A DNA stretch of 64,000 bases, taken from NCBI GenBank assembly GCA_963790585.1, contig CAWBOY010000003.1, positions 186,001 through 250,000 of the forward strand, given 5' to 3'. Numbering within the stretch: position 1 is the stretch's first letter; each line of letters starts with the position of its first letter. Below, in pieces: positions 54,279 to 62,165 of the stretch. Made by a program: the position numbers and the translations under genes. This DNA is from CAWBOY01 sp963790585 (GTDB lineage Bacteria; Planctomycetota; Planctomycetia; Gemmatales; Gemmataceae). The notes under the pieces were generated by a model. The model saw only the letters and a program-made list of their open reading frames with translations. It did no database searches and was not told where the DNA came from.

Positions 54279-55046
54279 GTGGCTTCGATGACCGCTCCTA
54301 AGCCAGACACACTCCAACGCCTTGCCGACGCAGGGCTTGCTCCCGAGCGCATGCCCGAACATATCGCGGTCATCATGGACGGCAACGGCCGCTGGGCCAA
54401 TCAACGCGGCCTGCCGCGCATTGAGGGCCACGCGCGCGGCGTCACCAGCGTCCGCTCGACCGTTGAAGAATGCTGCCGCCTGGGGGTCGGCCAACTTACC
54501 CTTTATTGTTTGAGCAGTGAAAACTGGAAACGGCCTGAGAAGGAGCTTTCCTTTCTCATGGCTCTTCTCGAACAATATCTGATCGAAGAACGCGCCGAAA
54601 TTCTCGAGCAAAACATACGCTTCACCGTGATTGGCCGCCGCGAAGGGCTGCCGCCCGCCGTGCTGAATGAGATCGACGAAAATATCCGCCTCACCCGCGA
54701 CAACTCCGGCATGGGTCTGTGCCTGGCGATCAACTATGGCGGCCGAACGGAAATAATCGATGCCGTCCGCAAACTCGCGCTGCAAGCGCGTCGAGGCGCA
54801 ATTGAGCCCGACCAGATCGACGAAGCCGCGATAAGCGCCGCCCTGTATACGGCGGGATTACCGGACCCCGATTTGCTCATCCGCACCGCGGGCGAGATGC
54901 GCGTGAGCAATTTTCTCCTATGGCAGATCTCCTATGCCGAGATCTGGGTGACGGATCGCTGCTGGCCGGACTTCGACCGAGATACGCTGCATTGTGCGCT
55001 GCGCGATTACGCGCTGCGGGTGCGACGTTTCGGCGGGTTGAAGTGA
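54279..55046 (+). CDS. uppS: Isoprenyl transferase / undecaprenyl diphosphate synthase
   Basis: Builds the C55 lipid carrier for cell-wall and glycan synthesis from FPP and IPP. The 255-residue cis-prenyltransferase has HIAVIMDGNGRWANQRGLPRIEGHARGV (catalytic Asp in MDGNGRWA), LTLYCLSSENWKRPEKELSFLM, INYGGRTEIIDAVRKLA and the metal/substrate region DLLIRTAGEMRVSNFLLWQISYAEIWVTDRCWPDF. GTG 54279 follows GAGAGG at 54265-54270, 12 bp after purA. It uses the IspD pathway's products and is next to cdsA, the standard lipid-carrier/phospholipid neighbour. Confidence 0.95.
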   Translation: MASMTAPKPDTLQRLADAGLAPERMPEHIAVIMDGNGRWANQRGLPRIEGHARGVTSVRSTVEECCRLGVGQLTLYCLSSENWKRPEKELSFLMALLEQYLIEERAEILEQNIRFTVIGRREGLPPAVLNEIDENIRLTRDNSGMGLCLAINYGGRTEIIDAVRKLALQARRGAIEPDQIDEAAISAALYTAGLPDPDLLIRTAGEMRVSNFLLWQISYAEIWVTDRCWPDFDRDTLHCALRDYALRVRRFGGLK

Positions 55047-55108
55047 AGGGACGCGCATGATTAACAACTCGGAGCGCTACTAGCCCGGAGCGACGGGTTC
55101 GGCGAGGC

Positions 55109-55135
55109 AACCCCGCGCTGGCGCTTGGGGCTGGT
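55109..55135 (-). repeat. Short dispersed GC-rich repeat, copy 2
   Basis: Inverted match, with two differences, to 607-633 (AACCCCGCGCT ... GCGCTTGGGGCT). It lies between uppS and cdsA and contains the same short palindrome. Confidence 0.55.
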
Positions 55136-55171
55136 CAGCGGCCTCTTAGGATCGAGGGGAGTTTGGTCGGC

Positions 55172-56050
55172 GTGGAATATCGGACGCGCTTGTGGATGGG
55201 ATCGCTGATGTTGTGCCTGGCGACAGGCATGTTGATTCTCGATCAATTCACGAATTGGTATCCGTTTCTTCTTCTTCTCCTACTTCTTCTTGGTCCGATC
55301 TCGATCCTCGAATTGCTAAATCTCTTTCGCAAGCGCTCGCGCCCGTCCGCTGGCTTTTGCATTGCCTCCGTGTTTCTGATTCATCTTGCCAATTGGCCGC
55401 CGCGCTTTGTGGGCGACATGTTTCGTCCGTGGCTCGATAACGATCCCTGGCATTGGATTCTCGTCGCGTCGATGCTGGTCGTGGTGACGGCCTTTATTAT
55501 CGAGATTATTTCCTATCGCCAAAGTCGCAAACGTGGCCGTGCCACGGAGCGAATTTCCTTAACCCTGTTCACGGTAGTCTACATCGGCATTCTGCCTTGT
55601 TTTCTCGTGCAGCTGCGCTGGTCCGTGCTTCCGGATGGATCGAATCCGTATTACGGCGTCGCGGCGTTGGCTTTCGCCATTTTCGTGCCGAAGTTCGGAG
55701 ACATCGGGGCGTATGTGGCGGGGCGGCTATTTGGGCGTCATTTGATGGCGCCGCGATTGAGCCCGAAGAAGACTTACGAAGGCTTAGTGGGCGGCCTGCT
55801 ATTGGCCGCTCTCGTTTCCGTACTCATCAATCGTTGGCAACCGCTGCTCGGCGGCGACCTCGAAGCTGCCGCATTCGGGCTCGTCGTCGGCACCGCCGGC
55901 GTCATCGGCGATCTCGCCGAATCGCTCATCAAGCGCGAAGGCCAACAAAAGGACGCGTCGCAGAGCGTGCCTGGGTTCGGCGGCGTGTTGGACGTAATCG
56001 ATTCCGTGTTGTTCGCCGCGCCGGTGGTTTATTTTTGGCTGCGGCGCTAG
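55172..56050 (+). CDS. cdsA: Phosphatidate cytidylyltransferase
   Basis: Makes CDP-diacylglycerol from phosphatidate and CTP at the inner membrane for phospholipid synthesis. The 292-residue polytopic protein has about eight membrane segments and the CdsA signature near the C-terminus, SQSVPGFGGVLDVIDSVLFAAP, with FGDIGAYVAGRLFGRHLMAPRLSPKKTYEG for CTP/metal binding. GTG 55172 is preferred: GGGGAG at 55156-55161 has a proper spacing to it but not to TTG 55163. It follows uppS by 125 bp, separated by a short repeat. Confidence 0.92.
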   Translation: MEYRTRLWMGSLMLCLATGMLILDQFTNWYPFLLLLLLLLGPISILELLNLFRKRSRPSAGFCIASVFLIHLANWPPRFVGDMFRPWLDNDPWHWILVASMLVVVTAFIIEIISYRQSRKRGRATERISLTLFTVVYIGILPCFLVQLRWSVLPDGSNPYYGVAALAFAIFVPKFGDIGAYVAGRLFGRHLMAPRLSPKKTYEGLVGGLLLAALVSVLINRWQPLLGGDLEAAAFGLVVGTAGVIGDLAESLIKREGQQKDASQSVPGFGGVLDVIDSVLFAAPVVYFWLRR

Positions 56051-56054
56051 ATCT

Positions 56055-56148
56055 CCCCTCTCCCTTTGGGAGAGGGGTCGGGGGTGAGGGGCAAATGTTA
56101 GATTTGGCTAAACCCCTCACCCCAACCCCTCTCCCAAAGGGAGAGGGG
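56055..56148. repeat. Paired palindromes after cdsA
   Basis: Two 23-bp palindromes (56055-56077 and 56126-56148) built from CCCCTCTCCC and GGGAGAGGGG, arranged as an inverted pair with GGGGTGAGGGG/CCCCTCACCCC between them. The pair can fold as one long or two short hairpins. It separates cdsA from phoH and may terminate cdsA. Confidence 0.8.
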
Positions 56149-56257
56149 CTATGATGTGTCTCAACCTCCGATGAGACGATTCGCCTGAACCTCTTAGCCT
56201 TCCAGAACTCTCTAACCTCTCGTTAATTCTCTCCTCCTGAATCTCGGACCATTCCAC

Positions 56258-57211
56258 ATGACTGAACAGACCATCACTCTCGATAGCCGTGAAGAAGCGT
56301 TGCTCCTCTTCGGCAGCCGCGATCAATACTTACGTGAAATTCGCACGGCTCTTGGCGCCAGATCGTCGCCCGTGGCGAGCAGATTTTGATCAAGGGCACC
56401 GACGAGCAGAATTCCTTGGCCGAGCGTGTCTTCGCGCAGCTGCGCCATTTGCTCAGACAGCAACAAACGCTCTCGCCCGAGGACGTACGGGCCGTCCTGG
56501 AGGTCGTCACCCAAGGCGGCGTCCGCATCGGCACTTCGGAGGAGAAGCCCGAAATCGGCAGCCGTTATTTGCGAGCCGCGCACCGACGGCCAGGCTCGCT
56601 ATGTCAAGGCGCTTCGCGAACATGATTTGACAATCTGCGTCGGTCCCGCTGGATCGGGAAAGACCTGGCTGGCGGTGGCGATGGCGGTCAGCCTGTTGCG
56701 GCAATCGTTGGTCAAGAAGATTATCCTTGTTCGACCCGCCGTAGAGGCCGGAGAGCGCCTCGGTTACCTACCCGGCGATCTCGTCGCCAAGATCAATCCT
56801 TACCTGCGCCCCCTGTTTGATGCCCTCAATGAGATGATGGATCCGGAACAGGTCAAGCGTTACATGGAAAATGATATTATCGAAATCTGTCCCTTAGCGT
56901 ATATGCGCGGCAGGACGCTCTCACATGCGGCCATCATCCTCGATGAAGGCCAGAATACGACCGTCCCGCAGATGAAGATGTTTTTGACGCGCATGGGGAA
57001 CGGCTCGAAGATCATCGTGACCGGCGACGTGACTCAGATCGATTTGCCCAGAGAGATGCGCAGCGGCCTGGTCGATGCCATCCAGCGCCTGCGCGATGTC
57101 GAGAAAATCGCGATCGTCCACCTTGGCGAGAGCGACATCGTTCGGAATCCGCTGGTGCAGCTAATTCTGCGGGCCTACGAAGACGACAGGCCCCGCAAGA
57201 GGAAGGAGTAA
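56258..57211 (+). CDS. phoH: PhoH-family ATPase (two compensating frameshifts)
   Basis: Cytoplasmic PhoH ATPase, conserved but of uncertain role (RNA-related in several bacteria). ATG 56258 gives MTEQTITLDSREEALLLFGSRD, then the frame shifts near 56357, where IVARGEQILIKGTDEQNSLAERVF continues in the -1 frame, and shifts back near 56560-56590, where EPRTDGQARYVKALREHDLTICVGPAGSGKTWLAVA (Walker A) continues. Walker B is ILDEGQNTT, followed by TGDVTQIDLP. Thus the ends are in one frame with a ~215-base segment displaced, as two opposite one-base indels would give. The final RKRKE tail is normal. The next gene encodes the 7TM-HD protein, a frequent neighbour. Confidence 0.85.
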
Positions 57212-57215
57212 TAAA

Positions 57216-57322
57216 TAGTCCGTAGTCCGTAGTCCGTAGTCCGTAGCAATTGCCTTCAAGCCACACGATGGCTCGGAAATGTTGAGGTCTTTGCTACGGA
57301 CCACGGACTAAGGACTACGGGC
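57216..57322 (+). repeat. Four tandem 7-bp units and a distal inverted copy
   Basis: TAGTCCG is repeated four times in tandem (57216-57243); after ~60 bp an inverted, degenerate set follows (CGGACTAAGGACTACGG, near 57304-57321). It fills the gap between phoH and the 7TM-HD gene. It may form a hairpin; origin unknown. Confidence 0.7.
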
Positions 57323-57333
57323 TAATCAAACGT

Positions 57334-59123
57334 ATGTTTGGCGCAAAAAATCGTCGCGGCTCGGTCAATGGAATGGCCGCCGCCGCTCGTCGCGTAGTGA
57401 GGAGCCTGTCCTGCCCCAGCTGGTTCGGGGCTCCGTTCTAACTCGATCTGGGAGCGGTGTTCGATCACCGCTCTTAGTGCCACGTTTCTTGCTTACTGCT
57501 ATGGTCCCGTGCCGTCCTATCGCGTCGGCGAAGCTCCGCCGGCCGATTTGCGAGCGCGGGTCCACTTCTCCGTGGTCGATCAGGCCCTCACGGACCGCCG
57601 TCGTGAGGAGGCGGTCGAAGCTGCTGCCGCCCGAGGCAGCGCAGCGAGGATGCCTGCGATGCCGTGCGCGCTTCGGTGCCGCCGGTCGTCGATCATTACC
57701 CCTTGGGAACGCTGATCGTGCCTCGCGGCCAACCGATTACGGAACAACAACTCACGCTGCTCCACGAGGAAGCGCAGGCTTATTTGGAATCGAGCGGTTG
57801 GACAGATCATATCCGCAGGGGCATCGCCCAGTTTCTGGTTCTAAGTCTGCTGGCGATGATCGTCGTACTCTACGTGGTCCGTTTCCAACAAGGGTTGGCC
57901 GAGAGTTTGCCTAAAATCATTGGTGTTTGTACTCTCGTGCTGCTTACCCTCGTCCTCGGATTGCTGTTTAGTAGGCCGCCCTACCATGCCGTCCTCGTAC
58001 CGCTCACGGTAACGGCTTTGATTCTGACGATCGCTTACAATCCCGCAATTCGCATTGCTGATGTCTCTCAGCTTGACGCTGGGCATGATCGTTACGGTTG
58101 GCGGGAGACTAGGTGATCTACTGATCGCCATGGGTGGACAGTCTACCGCGATCATGGTCCTGCGCGGCGTGCGCAGCCGAACGCGGCTCGTCGAGGTCGG
58201 CTTCGTGTCGGGCTTGGCGTCGATGGCCATGACCTTGGCGACGGAGCTCTACGGCGCCCAATCGGCCTGGCTTATAACCTACGACTGCGTTCGCGGACTT
58301 GCCTGGGGCACCTTGGCTGGCTTTCTGGTCAGCGGCCTGCTCCCTATTATCGAACGATGTTTTCAGATTGTCACCGACGTGACACTGCAGGAGTTGAGCG
58401 ACGGGTCGCATCCGCTACTGCAAGAATTGGTCCGCCGCGCGCCGGGCACTTATACCCACAGCATCACCGTGGCAACGCTCGCCGAGCCAGCCGCCGAGGC
58501 TATCGGTGCGAACGCCTTGCTTACGCGAGTGGGCAGCTATTTCCATGACATCGGCAAGATGCTAAAGCCGCATTATTTTATCGAAAATCAGACGGGCGAA
58601 AATCGTCACGACACGCTTGAACCGGCTCTGAGCACGTTGATTATCATTGGCCATGTCAAGGACGGAATGGCCCTGGCGCTTGCAATACGGCTTACCGCAT
58701 CCCGTAATCGACTTCATTCAACAGCATCATGGCAAGACGCTCGTGGAGTATTTCTATCGCGAAGCTCTCCGAATACAGCAACGCGAGGGCAATGCGCCCA
58801 CGGTAGGCGATGGTCAGCTGAATCCGCTTGAAACGACTTTTCGCTATCCAGGTCCAAAACCGCAGACTCGCGAAAACGGCATCGTCATGCTGGCGGACGC
58901 GGTGGAAAGCTCGAGCCGCGCACTGGCCCAGCCGACGCCCGGCAGCTTGCGGAAACTTGTGCATGACCTGCTGATGAAACGCCTACTGGACGGCCAATTC
59001 GACGAAAGCGGCCTGACGTTGACGGAATTGCACGTCGTCGAAGAGACGTTGTGCAAAGGGTTGATCGCACTTTACCATTCGCGGATCAAATATCCAGAAG
59101 CCGAGCAACGTAAGGCGTCGTGA
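57334..59123 (+). CDS. 7TM-HD family phosphodiesterase, PgpH-like (multiply frameshifted)
   Basis: Proteins of this build (extracellular 7TMR-HDED domain, seven membrane helices, cytosolic HD domain) hydrolyse c-di-AMP in characterised cases. Segments in order: MFGAKNRRGSVNGM; PSYRVGEAPPADLRARVHFSVVDQ; PVVDHYPLGTLIVPRGQPITEQQL with the first membrane helix (FLVLSLLAMIVVLYVV); further helices; TLQELSDGSHPLLQELVRRAPGTYTHSI; the metal-binding SYFHDIGKMLKPHYFIENQ; then GLPHPVIDFIQQHHGKTLVEYFY and the C-terminal ELHVVEETLCKGLIALYHSRIKYPEAE. The frame changes at least five times (about 57410, 57505, 57660, 58075, 58690). Identification is strong but the coding sequence is not usable as it stands. 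Confidence 0.78.
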
Positions 59124-59160
59124 CGGCCAGTTTAGCCGCAATACGGCTCGTTTAAAGGCT

Positions 59161-59216
59161 GCGTGCCATGCTTTGGTACTCGAAAGCATGCTTTCGAGTA
59201 CCAAAGCATGGCACGC
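59161..59216. repeat. 56-bp perfect palindrome with no spacer
   Basis: GCGTGCCATGCTTTGGTACT and so on to the centre AAGCATGCTT, then its exact inverse, ending GGCACGC. Every base pairs with its partner around a zero-length loop. It lies between the 7TM-HD gene (stop 59123) and the HAD gene (start 59338), both plus-strand, so it is not at converging ends. Confidence 0.95.
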
Positions 59217-59337
59217 ACCGCTGAGCCCTTCGACGAATGGTCTTACGGCTAAACGGTGCTGCCAGCCGCTTGAAACCCCCTCTTAATCTTGCTACTTTGA
59301 AGGGATTCATACCCCCAACGACGGGAGGCGGGGCGCC

Positions 59338-60289
59338 ATGGCCCTGACGCTCGAACAGTACGCAATCTACCTCGACACGCGCGACCTGCCATGGCCAGCC
59401 GCGCCGACGGTGGAACGACCCAAAGCGCACCCTCACTTATCACGTCTGCCCGAGGTGCGCGTGGTGCTGTGGAACGTCTATGGTACCTTGCTGTCGATCC
59501 ACGGTGGTGAACTCTACTTTGAGCATCCGCAAAAGTTAGTAATGGATGTCGCGCTCGACAAGACGGTTCAAGAGTTCAAAATGTGGGGCTCGATGTCGCG
59601 CAAGCCGGGTCAGCCAGCAGATTACCTCAAGCAGATGTACAGCCAGGTATTGCTGGAGCAACGCGGCATCACCACCGGCGGCGAACGGAATCCCGAGATC
59701 AGCTCCGAACGCGTCTGGGAAGCGATTGTCAAAAAGCTCCTGCAGAAAGACTATAAGTTCGACGCCGGTTTTTACGGGGCTCTCAACGAACTCTCGCGCA
59801 AGATCGCCTACTTCTTTCACGCCAGTCTGCAGGGAACCGCGTGCTATCCTGGTGCGGCGGCTGCGCTACGGCACGTAAAAACAGAAGGCCTGTCGCAGGG
59901 ACTATTAGCGGACGGCCAATGCTTTACCACGACTCAATTGCTGCGCGGACTGGCGGCGGAAGATCCAGCGGCGCAGCTGTCCAACCTACTAGATAACGGT
60001 CTCGTCTTTTTATCGTGCGACGTCAAGGCGCGGAAACCCTCGGAGCGTCTCTTTCGCGAAGCATTGGAAGTCCTGGACAAAAAGGGAATCACGCCGCGCG
60101 AGGTATTGCACGTCGGCTCGCGGCGTGGTGCAGGACATGGTCCCGGCCAAGAAATTGGGTATGCGCACGGCCCTGTTCGCGGGCGACAAAAACTCCGTCC
60201 ACGTTACTCCAGAACAACTGAAAGAAGCGGCAAGTCGGCCTGATGTCTTGTTGACCGAATTGCCACAAATCGCCGACGTCGTCGGCTGA
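59338..60289 (+). CDS. HAD-superfamily hydrolase-like protein (frameshifted near the C-terminus)
   Basis: Soluble protein of ~317 codons with a HAD-like layout: motif I VVLWNVYGTLL, helical cap (about residues 80-170), motif II-like LADGQCFT, motif III in CDVKARKPSERLF (Lys) and motif IV-like HVGS. The motif I nucleophile Asp is replaced by Asn46 (AAC rather than GAC), which would abolish the usual chemistry. The frame shifts near 60118-60125: VLHVGSR should be followed by VVQDMVPAKKLGMRTALFAGDKNSV, which ends at 60289. It is followed 12 bp later by the FabZ-like gene. Confidence 0.72.
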
Positions 60290-60300
60290 GAGGACGGATA

Positions 60301-60804
60301 ATGAAACCGGCACTTCATCTTGATCCAGCCCAGCTGGATTTAAGTAAGATCGTCGCCGACATCGAGAAAATTCGCGGCATCAATCCACAGCGCTATGAAA
60401 TGGAACAGCTGACCGCCATTGTTCTTTTCGAGCCTGAGCAAAAGCTGATCGCTGGCTACAAAGACGTGCGTCGCGATGAATTTTGGGTTCGCGGGCACAT
60501 GCCGGGCTATCCGTTGCTGCCCGGCGTTCTCATGTGCGAAGCAGCGGCGCAACTGGCGGCGTTTTACTCCACGATGGTCGGCAGCAACGAAAAAGACTTC
60601 ATCGGCTTTGGCGGCATGGAAAACGTCCGTTTTCGCGGCGTCGTTCGGCCTGGCGATCGGCTTGTTTTGATCGCCAAGTCGCTCAAACAGCATCGACGCC
60701 AAACGATTTTCAACGTCCAGGCTTTTGTCGGCAACTCCATGGTCTTTCACGGCGACGTTATCGGTATGCCGATGAAGGCGATGCCGACGGGAGCGGAGGC
60801 ATGA
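60301..60804 (+). CDS. FabZ/FabA-type hotdog dehydratase-like protein
   Basis: 167-residue single hotdog-fold protein. FWVRGHMPGYPLLPGVLMCEAAAQLAAFY holds the HxxxGxxxPG catalytic His and helix of beta-hydroxyacyl-ACP dehydratases, with NVRFRGVVRPGDRLVLIAK as the following strand motif. Ordinary FabZ has Glu/Gln-rich EAMAQ here; EAAAQ is close, so dehydratase activity is plausible, but a specialised role (e.g. secondary lipid synthesis) is possible. ATG 60301. It overlaps trmB by ATGA, so the two are translationally coupled. Confidence 0.83.
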   Translation: MKPALHLDPAQLDLSKIVADIEKIRGINPQRYEMEQLTAIVLFEPEQKLIAGYKDVRRDEFWVRGHMPGYPLLPGVLMCEAAAQLAAFYSTMVGSNEKDFIGFGGMENVRFRGVVRPGDRLVLIAKSLKQHRRQTIFNVQAFVGNSMVFHGDVIGMPMKAMPTGAEA

Positions 60805-61487
60805 CCGTGCGCCGCGTCAAACGTTTGCCTATTGAGGACTTGCAGCCTTATCTTTTAGCCCTGTCCGACCCTCCGACGCAGTTCGATTGGCCCGCGATCT
60901 TCGGCAACGACCATCCTGTCGAATTGGAGGTCGGCTTCGGCAAGGGGCTCTTTCTTGTCAATCAATCGACGGCTCGGCCCGACGTCAATTTCGTCGGCAT
61001 TGAGATCGTTCGCAAATACCAATTCTTTGTGGCCAATCGCATCGCCAAGCGGCAGCGAACAAACGTTCGCCTCGCCTGCGACGACGGCAAGCGCGTGTTG
61101 CGCGAAGGCGTTCCGGCAGGTTCGCTCGACGTCATTCATGTTTACTTTCCGGATCCGTGGTGGAAGAAACGACACCATAAGCGCCGCCTTTTCACGAGCG
61201 AATTTGTGTCGGAGTGTCTGCGCGCTTTGCGCGTTGGCGGCCAGCTTTCGGTCGCGACCGATGTACCGGCCTACGCTGAAGTCATGAAAACGCTTCTGGT
61301 CGCCGAAGCGGCTCTCAAGCTAATGCCCCCACCCGAACCTGGCAGCCCCGCTCATGACCTTGATTATCTAACCAATTTTGAACGCAAATTTCGCAGTCAA
61401 GGCAAGCCAATTTTTCGCTTCTTGTGCGAGCGCATTTGCCCGGCTGTAGAAAACCAAGGACCGGAAGGTTATAATGGCATTGGTTGA
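60801..61487 (+). CDS. trmB: tRNA (guanine-46-N7)-methyltransferase
   Basis: SAM-dependent enzyme that makes m7G46 in the variable loop of tRNA. The 228-residue protein has the SAM-binding VELEVGFGKGLFLVNQS (motif I), FVGIEIVRKYQFF, VRLACDDGKRVL, the catalytic block VIHVYFPDPWWKKRHHKRRLFTSEF and, at the end, TNFERKFRSQGKPIFRF. ATG 60801 overlaps the stop of the FabZ-like gene in ATGA; a longer frame from 60483 lies inside that gene and is not used. Confidence 0.94.
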   Translation: MTVRRVKRLPIEDLQPYLLALSDPPTQFDWPAIFGNDHPVELEVGFGKGLFLVNQSTARPDVNFVGIEIVRKYQFFVANRIAKRQRTNVRLACDDGKRVLREGVPAGSLDVIHVYFPDPWWKKRHHKRRLFTSEFVSECLRALRVGGQLSVATDVPAYAEVMKTLLVAEAALKLMPPPEPGSPAHDLDYLTNFERKFRSQGKPIFRFLCERICPAVENQGPEGYNGIG

Positions 61488-61657
61488 GAAAGCTATTGAC
61501 CCGGCGACGTGGATATTATCGTGGCAAAACACAATTTAGATAGTATGAGGTTGTTTATATCAAAGTAACGCTTACTTCGTCGGCACCATTTTTGCTTTAC
61601 AATGCGGTTGCAAAGCAACCCAAAATAAATCGCTGTACTCTGAGGCCGCTGAAAACC

Positions 61658-62062
61658 ATGAGCGATTCCCGTGATGTACGGCCCGATTGGCGCATGCGTG
61701 TTCTGGTTGTCGAGGATCATAAAGACCAGGCGCACACGCTTGCCAGGCTTCTGGAACAATGCGGCCATGAGGTTTCAGTGGCTTTTAACGGCCATTCGGC
61801 AGTCGAGCAGGCACGATTGAATCAGCCTGACGTAGCTCTCCTGGATATCGGCCTGCCGGGCATCGATGGCTGGGAAGTGGCCCGAAGCCTGAATGAAATG
61901 GCGATTGAGAAGCGGCCACTATTGGTAGCCATTACCGGAAACGACACCGATAACGATCGCCGCATCTCGGACGAGGTCGGCATCGACCTCCACCTGAGTA
62001 AACCCGTCACGGTGGACAGCCTCGTCTGCCTTCTGGAGCGCTTTCGAGAAATCATCGCGTGA
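61658..62062 (+). CDS. Single-domain response regulator (REC)
   Basis: 134-residue protein that is a CheY-like receiver only. VLVVEDHKDQAHTLARLLEQCGHEV carries the acidic pair, ALLDIGLPGIDGWEVAR the phosphoacceptor Asp, VAITGN the switch Thr, and HLSKPVTVDSL the conserved Lys. No output domain follows, so it must act by protein contact or phosphotransfer. No kinase is adjacent. ATG 61658 is used; a frame start at 61592 adds 22 residues without support. Confidence 0.88.
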   Translation: MSDSRDVRPDWRMRVLVVEDHKDQAHTLARLLEQCGHEVSVAFNGHSAVEQARLNQPDVALLDIGLPGIDGWEVARSLNEMAIEKRPLLVAITGNDTDNDRRISDEVGIDLHLSKPVTVDSLVCLLERFREIIA

Positions 62063-62071
62063 CCGACTGTT

Positions 62072-62149
62072 ACCGAGCCTGAAGTGTAAGCGAAGAGCAT
62101 TTGAAATTTCAAAATACAAAATGCTCTTCGCTTACGCTTCAGGCTCGGT
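62072..62149. repeat. Long hairpin between converging genes
   Basis: 31-bp arms (62072-62102, ACCGAGCCTGAAG..., and 62119-62149) with one mismatch and a 16-base loop, 10 bp after the receiver stop and 17 bp before the end of the VCBS gene. It can act as a bidirectional terminator although no long T-tract follows. Confidence 0.85.
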
Positions 62150-62165
62150 TGTTAGTGCCGTTTCA

